The notes under the pieces: generated by a model | What the model was told of the DNA's origin: nothing | What the model saw: the letters and a program-made list of their open reading frames with translations, nothing else | The model's database searches: none | Made by a program: the position numbers and the translations under genes | Shown: one piece after another, positions 8,130 through 17,022 of the stretch | How the letters are laid out: every line of letters starts with the position of its first letter | Position numbering within the stretch: position 1 is the stretch's first letter | Assembly: GCF_008254045.1 (NCBI RefSeq) | Contig: NZ_CP042425.1 | Location: forward strand, 682,001-746,000 | Source: Limnoglobus roseus | GTDB lineage: Bacteria; Planctomycetota; Planctomycetia; Gemmatales; Gemmataceae | Length of the DNA: 64,000 nt | Direction of reading: 5' to 3'

Positions 8130-8969
8130 TTATTCTGAATCGGTGAGTGTGTGGGCACTCCGGTCGCGGCGGTCTTCGAGCCACGCCACGTCGCCGGAGT
8201 CGGCGAACCGCTTCTCGCCCACGTCGAGGATGGCCGCGTCCGGAACGACCTTCAGCGGCGTGTACCGCGGGTGGTGGCTGTCCTTGTACGGGTCGTTGCG
8301 GGCCGCGTTGTAGCAGCAGATCATGCTCCACCGCGGGTCGTCCGACGTGTTCTGATCGCTGCGGTGGAGCATGTTCGCGTGGAAGAACAGCGCGTCGCCG
8401 GGTTCCATTTCGACGTGAACGAGTTCCAACCGCTTCGCCAGTTCATCGACGCGCTCGCGGTCGGCCCCAGCTTGTTCGCCGGTGAGGACGTGGTTGATCC
8501 GCCCGGCGTGGTGCGACCCCTTCAACACTTGGAGGCAGCCGTTCGCCCGCGTGCACGGATCGACGGCAATGAACACGCTCGTCAGCAGCGGGAACAGCAC
8601 GCCGTTCTGGTACCAGTAGCCGTAGTCCTGGTGCCACGCCCACGCGCCGCCGACCTTGGCGTCCTTGAGGATCATCTTCGAGTGGTAGTGGTACACCTCG
8701 CCGCCGAGGAGCTTCTCGCAACTCCGCACCATCCGCTCGCAGCGGGCGAACATGCCATACACACCGTCGCCGGGATGGTTCCACAGCGACAGCCGCACGA
8801 CCCCGCCCTCGCCGTCGGCCCGACCGAACGAGCGTTTGTCGAGTTCGGCGTCCTCCTTCGCGCTGCGCTGGAGGAGCGAAATTTCCTCGCCGCTGAACAG
8901 CCCCCGCGCGAGGGCGTACCCGTCGGCGTGATACTGCTGAACCTGCGAATCGGTGAGAACGTGCGGCAT
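8130..8969 (-). CDS. Phytanoyl-CoA dioxygenase (PhyH) family oxygenase
   Basis: A 279-residue protein of typical family length, MPHVLTDSQVQQYHADGYAL, the classic PhyH opening. The facial triad of Fe(II)/2-oxoglutarate oxygenases is visible: His113-x-Asp115 in AWHQDYGYWYQ and His202 in ANMLHRSD, with Arg213 as candidate 2-oxoglutarate anchor. The substrate is unknown; the family hydroxylates lipids, natural products and small acids. It lies alone between a GspG-like gene and a lipoprotein gene, all on the minus strand and 59-62 bases apart. Confidence 0.87.
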   Translation of the reverse strand: MPHVLTDSQVQQYHADGYALARGLFSGEEISLLQRSAKEDAELDKRSFGRADGEGGVVRLSLWNHPGDGVYGMFARCERMVRSCEKLLGGEVYHYHSKMILKDAKVGGAWAWHQDYGYWYQNGVLFPLLTSVFIAVDPCTRANGCLQVLKGSHHAGRINHVLTGEQAGADRERVDELAKRLELVHVEMEPGDALFFHANMLHRSDQNTSDDPRWSMICCYNAARNDPYKDSHHPRYTPLKVVPDAAILDVGEKRFADSGDVAWLEDRRDRSAHTLTDSE

Positions 8970-9031
8970 GGCAGGACTCCACGGGGGCAGCGTTGATGTA
9001 TCCGCAAGACCGATTGGGGGCGAGCCGACGG

Positions 9032-9508
9032 TCAGTCCACGGTGAACGGCAGGCTCTTGTCCATCTCCGCTCGCTCGGCCGGTGGCATGGCGTCCCGCAG
9101 TGCCCGCAGGGTGTACCCGCCCACGAGTTTCTTGTTCTCGATATACATCCAGTCCGAGATCTTCTTTACCTCAATCGACGCCTTGTCACCTATCTTCACA
9201 GTCTTGACGTGCTCAGGGTCGTTGTTGACGATGCCGTGAAACGTCGTCCCGTCGAGTGTGACGTTACTGAGCCACATGTGCTCGGTGTTCTTGCCATCGG
9301 CGAACGCCATCTTGACCGACAACCCCTTCTGGGTCGGCTTGGGTGCCTTAAGGACGGCGGTGAACTGCGAAACCGTGGTACGGGCTTTCTCGATGGCGGC
9401 CTTCATGCCGGGGTCGTCGTCCGCGACGTAACTCACCTTGTCTTCAACGGGCTTCTTGCCGCAACCGACAAGGGCGATCACGAGCGCGACACCAAGCAAC
9501 TGTTTCAT
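9032..9508 (-). CDS. DUF2314 lipoprotein
   Basis: A 158-residue protein with a lipobox signal (LLGVALVIALVGCGKK, lipidated Cys16) and an AGAGG-like ribosome site. The rest matches the DUF2314/YegJ-like pattern: VADDDPGMKAAIEKAR at the N-side, EHMWLSNVTLDGTTFHGIVNNDP in the middle, and the hallmark ISDWMYIENKKLVGGYTLRALR near the end. It should sit in a membrane facing the periplasm. The biochemical role of DUF2314 is not established. Confidence 0.8.
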   Translation of the reverse strand: MKQLLGVALVIALVGCGKKPVEDKVSYVADDDPGMKAAIEKARTTVSQFTAVLKAPKPTQKGLSVKMAFADGKNTEHMWLSNVTLDGTTFHGIVNNDPEHVKTVKIGDKASIEVKKISDWMYIENKKLVGGYTLRALRDAMPPAERAEMDKSLPFTVD

Positions 9509-9617
9509 CGCAGACCTCTGGTGGGGATCGGCTCAGGCTAACTGCTACGGTGGCGGAAATCCAGATGAAGTCGATGGTGGGGCAAGGGAAAGATGGCATC
9601 TGGCTCGGAGGAAATGC

Positions 9618-9887
9618 ATGAGCGCAGCGATAGCTGGTAGTTGTACTGTCGCCGTGGTTCTGATCGGCTGGGAGGCAACGACCACAATGCCGAGTTGCTG
9701 CGGCAACGCTCGTCGCGACTTGGCGGCGCAATGGAACCTAGCCTGGTTCGGACCGGCCCTGGTCGCAGGCACCGTGGCTACCTGGCGGGCAGCCAACAGT
9801 GGCGAACGGCAAGTGTGTCGGGTATGCGCCACCGTGGCGGCGGTTCTGTGGGTGGCCTGCACCGGGTTCGTGCGGAACTGGTGGTGA
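9618..9887 (+). CDS. Small multi-pass membrane protein, unknown function
   Basis: An 89-residue protein; GGAGG lies six bases before the ATG at 9618, which decides the start. Three hydrophobic segments are visible (AIAGSCTVAVVLIGW, WFGPALVAGTVATW, VCATVAAVLWVACTGFV), with a Cys pair (SCCGNARRD) after the first. It is the only plus-strand gene between the minus-strand lipoprotein and chemotaxis genes. I do not recognise the family. Confidence 0.55.
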   Translation: MSAAIAGSCTVAVVLIGWEATTTMPSCCGNARRDLAAQWNLAWFGPALVAGTVATWRAANSGERQVCRVCATVAAVLWVACTGFVRNWW

Positions 9888-9925
9888 GAGTAAAGTCATG
9901 ACGATGCCGAGCGAAGCAGCTCTCA

Positions 9926-10855
9926 CTACGACTGCGTCAGCTTCGCCAAGTCCGGGATCACCAGCGTTAGCTCGTTCGTGTCGAAGACGCCGAGGACGCG
10001 GTCCTCGGTCAGTGTGATCGGCCGTCGCGAAGGGGCGTTCGGCAGCGGCAGCGGGAACATGCGGACGCCGGGGCCGGCGAGGAGGCCGACGGGTTCGCGG
10101 GTGGCGGTGCGAATCACGACCACGCGGCGGACCGACGGCGGCGGCATACGGAGGCCGCACCACGCGGCGAGGTCGATGACCGGCAGCGGCTTGCCGCGCC
10201 ACTCGGTCACTTCGCGGACGTGTTCGGCCGCACCGGGGACCAGCGTGCCGGCCGGGGCTTCGATGATCTCCACCACGCAGCCGACCGGCAGGCCGAAGCC
10301 GACGACGCGGCCGCCGGGCAGTGGGTACTCACTTTGTCCGATGACGAGCAGGCGGTCGGAGACGAGCTTCCGCGATGACGTTCGAATCGCGGCCGGCGGG
10401 GGATTGTCGTCTTCGGCCGCGAAGAGATCGACTTGGCCCGCCAATCGGTCCGGGTCCAGGAGCAACAGCGGCCGGCCGTCAAGCATGAGCAGGCCGTCGA
10501 AGAACAGGCCGCGGCGGGCAACGCTTTTCGGCACGGCTCGCACGTCCGCGGCCGACAGGCGGGTGATCGGCGAGACGCGGTCGATCAAGAGGCCGTGCCG
10601 TTCGCCGGCGACTGCGGTGAGCACGACCTGCCCGGTCCGCAGGTTCGGCGAATGGTCGAGGTCGAGGCGCGACGCAAGGTTCAGCACCGGCCACTCGCCG
10701 GCACGGTTTGTGATGCGGCCGGCCAGGTCGGGGCGGTCGGGCCATGGGCGGACACGGTCGCCGCGCTCGATGCCGAGGACGCGGTCCATGTCGAGGCCGA
10801 CGGTGACGGGGCCGACCGTGAGGCGGACGAGATTCGTGGTTTGCGTCGCGATCAC
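9926..10855 (-). CDS. Chemotaxis coupling protein with two CheW-like domains
   Basis: A 309-residue protein starting at GTG (10855) with a GAGGA ribosome site, 15 bases after the cheA stop. It contains two SH3-like CheW units: about residues 5-145 (VRLTVGPVTVGLDMDRVLGIERG ... GRITNRAGEWPVLNLASRL) and about 165-305 (DRLLVIGQSEYPLPGGRVVGFGLP ... EWRGKPLPVIDLAAWCGL). CheW links receptors to CheA in arrays; two domains on one chain would bridge neighbouring units. It is the last gene of the mcp-cheA-cheW set. Confidence 0.8.
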   Translation of the reverse strand: MIATQTTNLVRLTVGPVTVGLDMDRVLGIERGDRVRPWPDRPDLAGRITNRAGEWPVLNLASRLDLDHSPNLRTGQVVLTAVAGERHGLLIDRVSPITRLSAADVRAVPKSVARRGLFFDGLLMLDGRPLLLLDPDRLAGQVDLFAAEDDNPPPAAIRTSSRKLVSDRLLVIGQSEYPLPGGRVVGFGLPVGCVVEIIEAPAGTLVPGAAEHVREVTEWRGKPLPVIDLAAWCGLRMPPPSVRRVVVIRTATREPVGLLAGPGVRMFPLPLPNAPSRRPITLTEDRVLGVFDTNELTLVIPDLAKLTQS

Positions 10856-10870
10856 GCGCGGGGTCCTCGG

Positions 10871-13747
10871 TTACGCCTTGCTGCGGGTCAGTTGGCGGAT
10901 CACGTCGATCAGCGATTCGTCCTGGTACGGCTTCGTCACGTAGGCCGACGCGCCCAGGTCCATCGCCTTGCGGCGGTGCTTCTCGGTCGCCCGCGAGGTA
11001 ATCATCACCACCGGCAGTTTCTTGAACGCGGCCTGATTGCGGAGGCTGCCGAGCAGTTCGTAGCCGTCCATCCGCGGCATCTCGATGTCCGACAGCACCA
11101 CGTCCGGCAGGGCTTGTCCGCGTTGCAGAATCTCCAACGCTTCGGTGCCGTCCTTCGCGGCGATGGCCTTCCAGCCCTGTCGCTCGACGAGGTTCGTCAA
11201 CACCCGGCGGACACTCGGCGAATCATCGACGAGCAGCACCGTGGTGGCACTGCGCGCCCGCGGGGCAGCGGCTCGTGGCATCAGTTGCGAGGTCGAGGCC
11301 GCGACTACGGCCGCGGACGCGCGAATCAGGTCCGGCGGGTTCAGAATCAGCACGACAGTGCCGTCGCCCAGCAGCGTCGCCCCGGAGACGGCCGGCACTC
11401 GCTTCAGGTGCGAGCCGAGGTTCTTGATGACGATTTCGCGGCCGCCGATGAGGTGTTCGACCACCAAGGCCAGCCGCTTTTCGCCGGCACGGATCAGCAG
11501 AACCGGCGGCCGTTTCACCGTGTCGTCGGCCGACTGTTTCAGGTTCAGCACGCGGCCGAGGTGGGCGACTGGGTACATCACGTCGCCGACTTTTAGCACC
11601 GGCTCGCGGCCGATCTGCTGAACTTCCGATTCGTCGAAGCGGAGAATCTGTTCGACTGCGTCGAGCGGGATCGCGAACGTCTGCTGGTTCGTCTGCACCA
11701 TCAGCGCCCGCGTGATGGCCAGCGTCATCGGCAGGCGGATCGTGAACGTCGTGCCGCGGCCGGACTGCGAGGTGATCGTGACCGTGCCCTTCAAGGCTTC
11801 GACCTTCGATTTCACCACGTCGAGGCCGACGCCGCGGCCGGACAGTTCGCTGACGGCGGCCTTCGTGCTGAAGCCGGGGGCGAAGAGAAAGGCGTGAACG
11901 TCTTCGACGGGCATCGCGTCGACTTCCGCCGCGGACGCTAACCCGCGGGCGACGGCAGTGGCCCGCACGGCGTCGGCGTCGATGCCGCGGCCGTCGTCGG
12001 CGATCCGCAACACGACCTGACTGCCCTCGTGGACGGCCGACAGGCGGATCGTGCCAGAGTCGGGCTTGCCGAGTGCGCGGCGGACTTCCGGCGTCTCCAG
12101 CCCGTGATCAACGGCGTTCCGCAGCAGGTGCAACAGCGGGTCGGCCATCGCCTCCAGCACGGTCTTGTCCAGGCCGGTGCGTTCGCCTTCGAGAACCAGC
12201 GTGGCCTTCTTGCTGGTCTGTTCGGCGGCGTTGCGGACGGTGCGTTGCAGCTTCGCCGTGGTCGTGGACAGCGGGACCATCCGCAGCCGCATCAGCTTGT
12301 CTTCGAGTTCCGTCGAGAGCCGGCCCTGCCGCGTGAGGAAGCCGTCGAAGTCGCCGTGGACGTGGCCGAGTTCGGTGCCGAGGGTCTGGATGTCGTTGGT
12401 CGTCTCGGCCAACTCGCGGCTGATGAGGTGCAGTTCGGTGTAGCGGTCGAATTCGAGATCGTCGAAATCGTCGGGGCCGGCGGTGCCGAGTTTGCCGCCG
12501 AGGGCGGACGCCTCGAAGCCAGTTTCGAGCTTGGTCGAAGCGCGACGGAGGCGCGTCGTACTCGGCTCCATCTCGTTCAGTAGCCGCTGGAACTCGGCCA
12601 TCCGCGACTCGAACGCCGTGCGGGCGATGAGCAGTTCGCTGACCAGCTTCGTGATGTCGTTCAGCTTCTCGATCGGCACGCGGACGTAAGTCTCGGCGGC
12701 CTGCGGGCGGTCCGGCGTGGCTTCGACTTTCTCCGTCGGCTCGTCGGCGATCACCTGCGGCAGCGGCGCTTCGACGACCGGCGCGGCCGGAACTTCGGGT
12801 GAAGCGGCAAGGGCGGCGTCGAGTTTCGCGTACAGCGGCGCGAAGTCGGGGGCACGGCCGTTGATCGTGTCTTCGATGGCGTCGGTGCTGCTCAGCAGCG
12901 CGTCAATTTCGCCCGGCGTGGCGACCCGCGTGCCCTCGAAGTAGAGGTCGAGCAGGTCTTCCATCCGGTGGGCGAGCTTCGTCACGTTGGCGAAGCCGAC
13001 CATCGCGGCCGTGCCCTTCAGCGTGTGGGCGGCCCGGCGGACTTCCGCCCACTGGTCGCGGTCGGCGGGGTTCTTGCGCGTTGCCGGCAGCAACGTCGTC
13101 AGTGCCCGCAGGTGGTCGTCGGCTTCGAGTTTGAAGACTTCGAGCAGTTCCGGCGGAATGTCGGCGGCCGGTTCGGAAGGAACGTCGAGTTCCTTTGTGT
13201 CGCCAGCCGCGGCGGCGAAGAGGCCGAACGGCGGCGGGGCGAGGTCGCCGAGATCGGCGAGCGTGTCGTCGGCCCCCGGTTCGGTGTCTTCGTAGGGCGT
13301 CACCCACTCGTTGCCGCCGCCGATGGCGGCCCCGGTCGCGGCCGATTCCGCCGGCGGCAGGCCGCGGAGCGTTCGCAAACTCTGCACCGCTTCGGCGACG
13401 AGGGCTTCTTCTTCCAGGTTCTCGCCGAGGACGCCGTCGAGGTAGGCTTCGATACTCGCGAGGCCGCGTTCCAGGACCGGGAAGACGTGCGGCTCGGGCT
13501 TCAGCTTCCCTTGCACGAGTTCGTCGAGGGCTTCTTCGAAGTGGTACGCGATGTGGCTCAGCCCACGGAGGCCGACCATCGCCGCCGCACCTTTGATGGT
13601 GTGGACGCAGCGGTGGGCTTCCTCGGCGGCCGACAGATCGGCGGGGTTGTCGCGCACGGCGACCAGCCCATCCCGCACGGCCGGCAGGTAGCCGCTCGCT
13701 TCTTCGAGGAACCCGATCAGGATTTCGGGATCGACGGTTCGGCTCAT
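10871..13747 (-). CDS. cheA: Hybrid CheA histidine kinase with two HPt domains, CheW domain and receiver
   Basis: A 958-residue cytoplasmic kinase. Order of domains: HPt1 (about 1-110, phospho-His49 in CVHTIKGAAAMVG), HPt2 (about 195-300, His241 in AAHTLKGTAAMVG), dimerisation helices (about 345-520), HATPase (N box HLLRNAVDHGLE, G1 DDGRGID, G2 SGRGVGLDVV), a CheW-like regulatory domain (about 690-800) and a C-terminal receiver (VDDSPSVRR; VLSDIEMP phospho-Asp; VTKPY Lys). There is no P2 domain, so phosphate probably passes to its own receiver or to a distant CheY. This layout resembles the CheA/receiver hybrids of type IV pili or alternative-function systems. A perfect 34-bp inverted repeat separates it from mcp. 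Confidence 0.9.
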   Translation of the reverse strand: MSRTVDPEILIGFLEEASGYLPAVRDGLVAVRDNPADLSAAEEAHRCVHTIKGAAAMVGLRGLSHIAYHFEEALDELVQGKLKPEPHVFPVLERGLASIEAYLDGVLGENLEEEALVAEAVQSLRTLRGLPPAESAATGAAIGGGNEWVTPYEDTEPGADDTLADLGDLAPPPFGLFAAAAGDTKELDVPSEPAADIPPELLEVFKLEADDHLRALTTLLPATRKNPADRDQWAEVRRAAHTLKGTAAMVGFANVTKLAHRMEDLLDLYFEGTRVATPGEIDALLSSTDAIEDTINGRAPDFAPLYAKLDAALAASPEVPAAPVVEAPLPQVIADEPTEKVEATPDRPQAAETYVRVPIEKLNDITKLVSELLIARTAFESRMAEFQRLLNEMEPSTTRLRRASTKLETGFEASALGGKLGTAGPDDFDDLEFDRYTELHLISRELAETTNDIQTLGTELGHVHGDFDGFLTRQGRLSTELEDKLMRLRMVPLSTTTAKLQRTVRNAAEQTSKKATLVLEGERTGLDKTVLEAMADPLLHLLRNAVDHGLETPEVRRALGKPDSGTIRLSAVHEGSQVVLRIADDGRGIDADAVRATAVARGLASAAEVDAMPVEDVHAFLFAPGFSTKAAVSELSGRGVGLDVVKSKVEALKGTVTITSQSGRGTTFTIRLPMTLAITRALMVQTNQQTFAIPLDAVEQILRFDESEVQQIGREPVLKVGDVMYPVAHLGRVLNLKQSADDTVKRPPVLLIRAGEKRLALVVEHLIGGREIVIKNLGSHLKRVPAVSGATLLGDGTVVLILNPPDLIRASAAVVAASTSQLMPRAAAPRARSATTVLLVDDSPSVRRVLTNLVERQGWKAIAAKDGTEALEILQRGQALPDVVLSDIEMPRMDGYELLGSLRNQAAFKKLPVVMITSRATEKHRRKAMDLGASAYVTKPYQDESLIDVIRQLTRSKA

Positions 13748-13753
13748 TGTTTT

Positions 13754-13850
13754 GATTGGGTGAAGGGGTGAGCGGGTGAAGGGGTGACAAGAGTGGATCG
13801 TGGTGAACGGGTTTTATCACCCCTTCACCCGCTCACCCCTTCACCCAATC
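13754..13850. repeat. Perfect 34-bp inverted repeat between mcp and cheA
   Basis: The left arm 13754-13787 and the right arm 13817-13850 are exact reverse complements, separated by 29 bases. Each arm contains TGAAGGGGTGA twice (GATTGGGTGAAGGGG, then TGAGCGGGTGAAGGGGTGA). It begins six bases upstream of the cheA start codon and reaches into the last mcp codons region. It could be a mobile REP-type repeat or a transcript-processing or attenuation hairpin between the two genes. Confidence 0.8.
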
Positions 13851-13856
13851 ATGACT

Positions 13857-15236
13857 TCAGGCTTTGTTCCCGTAGCCGGCGGGGAGCTTGAACGCGGACA
13901 CCGAGCCGCGGAGGTCGTCGGCGAGCTTCGCCAGCGAGTTCACGCTCTCGGCCGTCTGCTTCGTGCCCACGGCGGTCTGCCGGGTGATCTGGCTGATGTT
14001 GCCCATCGACCGGGCCAGCGCTTCCGACCCCTTCGCTTGCTGCTTCGAGGCTTGAGAAATCGACTGGATGAGTTCGGCCAGCTTCATCGACACGCCTTCG
14101 ATCTCGTTGAGCGACTGACCGGCCTGGTTGGCGACCTTCGAGCCGCTGACGACTTCCTGAATGTTCTTTTCCATCGCGCTCACGGCTTCGTTCGTTTCGC
14201 CCTGAATCGCCTTCACCAGCGTGGCGATCTTCTTCGTCGCTTCCGTGGACCGCACGGCCAGCCGTTCGACTTCCTCGGCGACCACCGCGAACCCGCGACC
14301 GGCGTCCCCGGCGGCGGCGGCTTGAATCGAGGCGTTGAGGGCCAGGATGCTCGTGCGGTCGGCGATGTCGTCGATGAGTTGCACGATCTGGCCGATCTCC
14401 TGCGACGTTTCGCCGAGCCGCTTGATCCGCTTCGCCGTCTCCTGGGCCTGTTCGCGGATCTTGTTCATCCCCTCGATCGTGTTCCGCACGGCCATGTTCC
14501 CCTGCTTCGCCGTCGTGAGGGCTTGCTGGGCGACGGCCGTCGAGGTCACGGCGTTCTCGGACACTTGTTGAATGCTGCTGGCGATCGCGTCGATGGCGGC
14601 CGACGTGGTGACGATCTGTTCCGTCTGGTCTTCCGAGCCGTCCACGAGCGTCTCGGCCGACGAGTAAATCTGGTTCGCGGCCGTCGACACCTGAAGGGTC
14701 GCGTTCTGGACGTTCCCGATGATCTTCCGCAGTTGGTCGATCATGAAGTTGAAGCTGTCGGCGATGGCCCCGGTCACGTCGGCGGACACTTCGGCTTCCT
14801 TCGTCAGGTCGCCGTCGGCCACGCCGGACACTTCGTCGAGGAGTTTCATGATGCTCCGCTGAACCTCGTCCTGCGACTGCAAGAGCTTGGCCGTCTTGTC
14901 GAGCGTGCGGTTGAGGGCGGCGGCCGTGTCGCCGAGTTCGTCGTTCGTCAGCACCGCCGCCCGCGCGTGGAAGTTACCCGCTTCCACTTGCTGGAGGACG
15001 GCGTTCAGGCTCTCGACCTGCCGCGTGAGGCCGCGGGCCACGAGTACGAGCGCCAGCGAGCCGAGGGCCACCGACACGGCCACGGCGGCCGTCGCGGACT
15101 TCGACACGCCACCGGCGTCGGCGGGTTGCCCGGCCGTCAGGTACAGCAGTCCCACGATGGGGAGCAGGAACGGCACGGCGATCATGGCACACTTCAGCCA
15201 CAGTCGCAGCCGCGGGGAACTCGTCGCAGGGGCCAT
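13857..15236 (-). CDS. Methyl-accepting chemotaxis protein without a large sensor domain
   Basis: A 459-residue receptor. Two membrane helices lie close together ([18 protein letters not shown], about 17-36; [20 protein letters not shown], about 48-68) with only a short loop, so there is no periplasmic ligand domain. A HAMP segment follows ([20 protein letters not shown]) and then a full signalling domain with the conserved hairpin tip [18 protein letters not shown]. It should signal to the CheA encoded downstream through the double CheW protein. No cheR, cheB or separate cheY is in the window. Confidence 0.88.
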   Translation of the reverse strand: MAPATSSPRLRLWLKCAMIAVPFLLPIVGLLYLTAGQPADAGGVSKSATAAVAVSVALGSLALVLVARGLTRQVESLNAVLQQVEAGNFHARAAVLTNDELGDTAAALNRTLDKTAKLLQSQDEVQRSIMKLLDEVSGVADGDLTKEAEVSADVTGAIADSFNFMIDQLRKIIGNVQNATLQVSTAANQIYSSAETLVDGSEDQTEQIVTTSAAIDAIASSIQQVSENAVTSTAVAQQALTTAKQGNMAVRNTIEGMNKIREQAQETAKRIKRLGETSQEIGQIVQLIDDIADRTSILALNASIQAAAAGDAGRGFAVVAEEVERLAVRSTEATKKIATLVKAIQGETNEAVSAMEKNIQEVVSGSKVANQAGQSLNEIEGVSMKLAELIQSISQASKQQAKGSEALARSMGNISQITRQTAVGTKQTAESVNSLAKLADDLRGSVSAFKLPAGYGNKA

Positions 15237-15507
15237 CGGGCGTCCTCACTCGAATGCGGTCGGATTGCGTTCGCCGGCGCAGGTTCGCCCTCCGCCACGG
15301 CGTTCAACCTGGAACTTAGAACAGGATGTCGGAGATTGCGGAATTCGATTGACACGAACGGTCGAAAACTCGCCCGGGGTCGGAGTTGGCGGCTGAAATT
15401 CGTCACCCGGGCGCGAATTGAGAAGGCGAGAGAGGTGAAGTGTTTCGGGAAGTTTACACCGCGAGGCCGGCTCAGGTTGCCAGCCCCACGGTGCAACTTG
15501 CGGTTGG

Positions 15508-16827
15508 TTACTTCAGTACCGTCACCTTCGCGCCAGTCGCCTGAACGTGGTGGACGAGGTGCTTCGAGAGCACGCAGCGGAAGATCACGTCGTCGTCGCG
15601 GTACTCCTGGCGGTAAATCTCGGCGTGGGCGTTCAGGTAGGCGATCGCCTTGCCGTTGGACGTGGCGGCCACGATCTCCGCGTCCACGAAGTTTCGCGAG
15701 AGCATCTCGATGACCGTGTCCGTCAGGGTGTCGATCCCCTCACCGGTCAGACCGCTCACGGTCACGGCCTTCGGGTGGTGCTTCAACAACACGTCCAGGG
15801 TCGAGCGGTCCGTCACCTTGTCGACCTTGTTCAGCACGAGCAGGGTCGGGTTCTTGTCGCACTCCAGTTCCTTCAGCACCGCCGTCACGGCGAGGATTTG
15901 CTGTTCCGCCTGCGGGTTGCTCGCGTCCACGACGTGGAGCAAGAGTTTCGCCTGCCGGGCTTCTTCGAGCGTGGCCTTGAAGCTCGCGACGAGGTGGTGG
16001 GGCAGTTCGCGGATGAACCCGACCGTGTCGGACAGCAGCACCTTGCCGAAGTCCTTGACGTGCCACTGCCGCGTGCGCGTGTCGAGCGTCGAGAACATCT
16101 GGTTCTTCACCAGCACCTCGGCCTTCGTCAGCGTGTTCATCAACTGCGACTTGCCGGCGTTCGTGTAGCCGACGAGCGACACCGTGAATTCCTCGCGGCG
16201 GCTTTTGACCTCCCGCTCCTTGCGGCCCTGCACCTCGGCGATCTTCTCTTTCAGGTCGCCGATGCGCTTGCCGGCGAGCCGGCGGTCTTCTTCGAGCTGC
16301 GTTTCGCCGGGACCGCGGAGGCCGATGCCCCCGCCCTTCTGCCGCGACAAGTGCGTCCACATATTCTTCAGCCGCGGCAGCGAGTATTCGAGTTGCGCCA
16401 ACTCAACTTGCAGCCGCGATTCGAGCGTCTGCGCCCGCGTGGCGAAGATGTCCAGGATGAGTTCGCTGCGATCGAGTACCTTGACGCCGAGGGCTTTTTC
16501 GAGGTTGCGGCCCTGAGCCGGGTACAGGTCGTTGTCGAACACGACCACGTCGGCGTCGGACGCTTCCACGAGTTCCTTCAACTCGTTGACCTTGCCAGAG
16601 CCGATGTACGTGGCGAGGTGAATCTCCTGCCGCTTCTGCGTCAGTTCCGCGACGACCTTCGCCCCGGCGGCTTCCGTCAGGCCACGGATTTCGTCGCACG
16701 GGTCGGTTTCGAGAACCCACGGCCGGCCGGGCAGGGCGACCGAGACGAGAACCGCCTTCTCGGCCTCGACCGAGAACTCCGTGCGGTGGCCGGTTTCAAA
16801 TCCTTTAGCGATGGCAGTCATCCTCAT
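15508..16827 (-). CDS. hflX: Ribosome-associated GTPase HflX
   Basis: A 439-residue protein. The N-terminal HflX domain carries VVVFDNDLYPAQGRNLEKAL, the linker has the signature GIGLRGPGETQLEEDRR, and the TRAFAC G domain has G1 GYTNAGKSQLMN, G3 DTVGFI and G4 NKVD. HflX binds the 50S subunit and splits stalled or hibernating ribosomes. The ORF can start at 16827 (MRMTAIAK) or two codons later; no strong ribosome site decides. It is transcribed toward mcp with 271 bases between them. Confidence 0.93.
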   Translation of the reverse strand: MRMTAIAKGFETGHRTEFSVEAEKAVLVSVALPGRPWVLETDPCDEIRGLTEAAGAKVVAELTQKRQEIHLATYIGSGKVNELKELVEASDADVVVFDNDLYPAQGRNLEKALGVKVLDRSELILDIFATRAQTLESRLQVELAQLEYSLPRLKNMWTHLSRQKGGGIGLRGPGETQLEEDRRLAGKRIGDLKEKIAEVQGRKEREVKSRREEFTVSLVGYTNAGKSQLMNTLTKAEVLVKNQMFSTLDTRTRQWHVKDFGKVLLSDTVGFIRELPHHLVASFKATLEEARQAKLLLHVVDASNPQAEQQILAVTAVLKELECDKNPTLLVLNKVDKVTDRSTLDVLLKHHPKAVTVSGLTGEGIDTLTDTVIEMLSRNFVDAEIVAATSNGKAIAYLNAHAEIYRQEYRDDDVIFRCVLSKHLVHHVQATGAKVTVLK

Positions 16828-16973
16828 GGCGGGAACAGGGGGTTGAAGAATTGTACGCCACCGGGGCGGGACAGGGACAGCCGGAAATGCCGGCGGGTTC
16901 GGAGGCGTTACCTCACACGCATTCCAGGACCGAGGGCAGTGCTGGACGCGCCCTCTCGCCGAAGAACGAAAAA

Positions 16974-16999
16974 AAGCCCGGCCGAGTTCGGCCGGGCTT
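16974..16999 (-). terminator. Rho-independent terminator of the vWA gene
   Basis: Arms AAGCCCGGCCGA (16974-16985) and TCGGCCGGGCTT (16988-16999) form a perfect 12-bp stem. On the minus strand it is followed by a run of T residues (plus-strand A-run 16969-16975). This is the textbook form, just downstream of the vWA gene stop. Confidence 0.85.
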
Positions 17000-17022
17000 C
17001 GAGTTGTTGCTGATCCGGTCGC

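Noticed and set aside
13800..15713. 637-codon plus-strand frame over mcp and into hflX
   Set aside because: Crosses two real genes and the inverted repeat; no domain.
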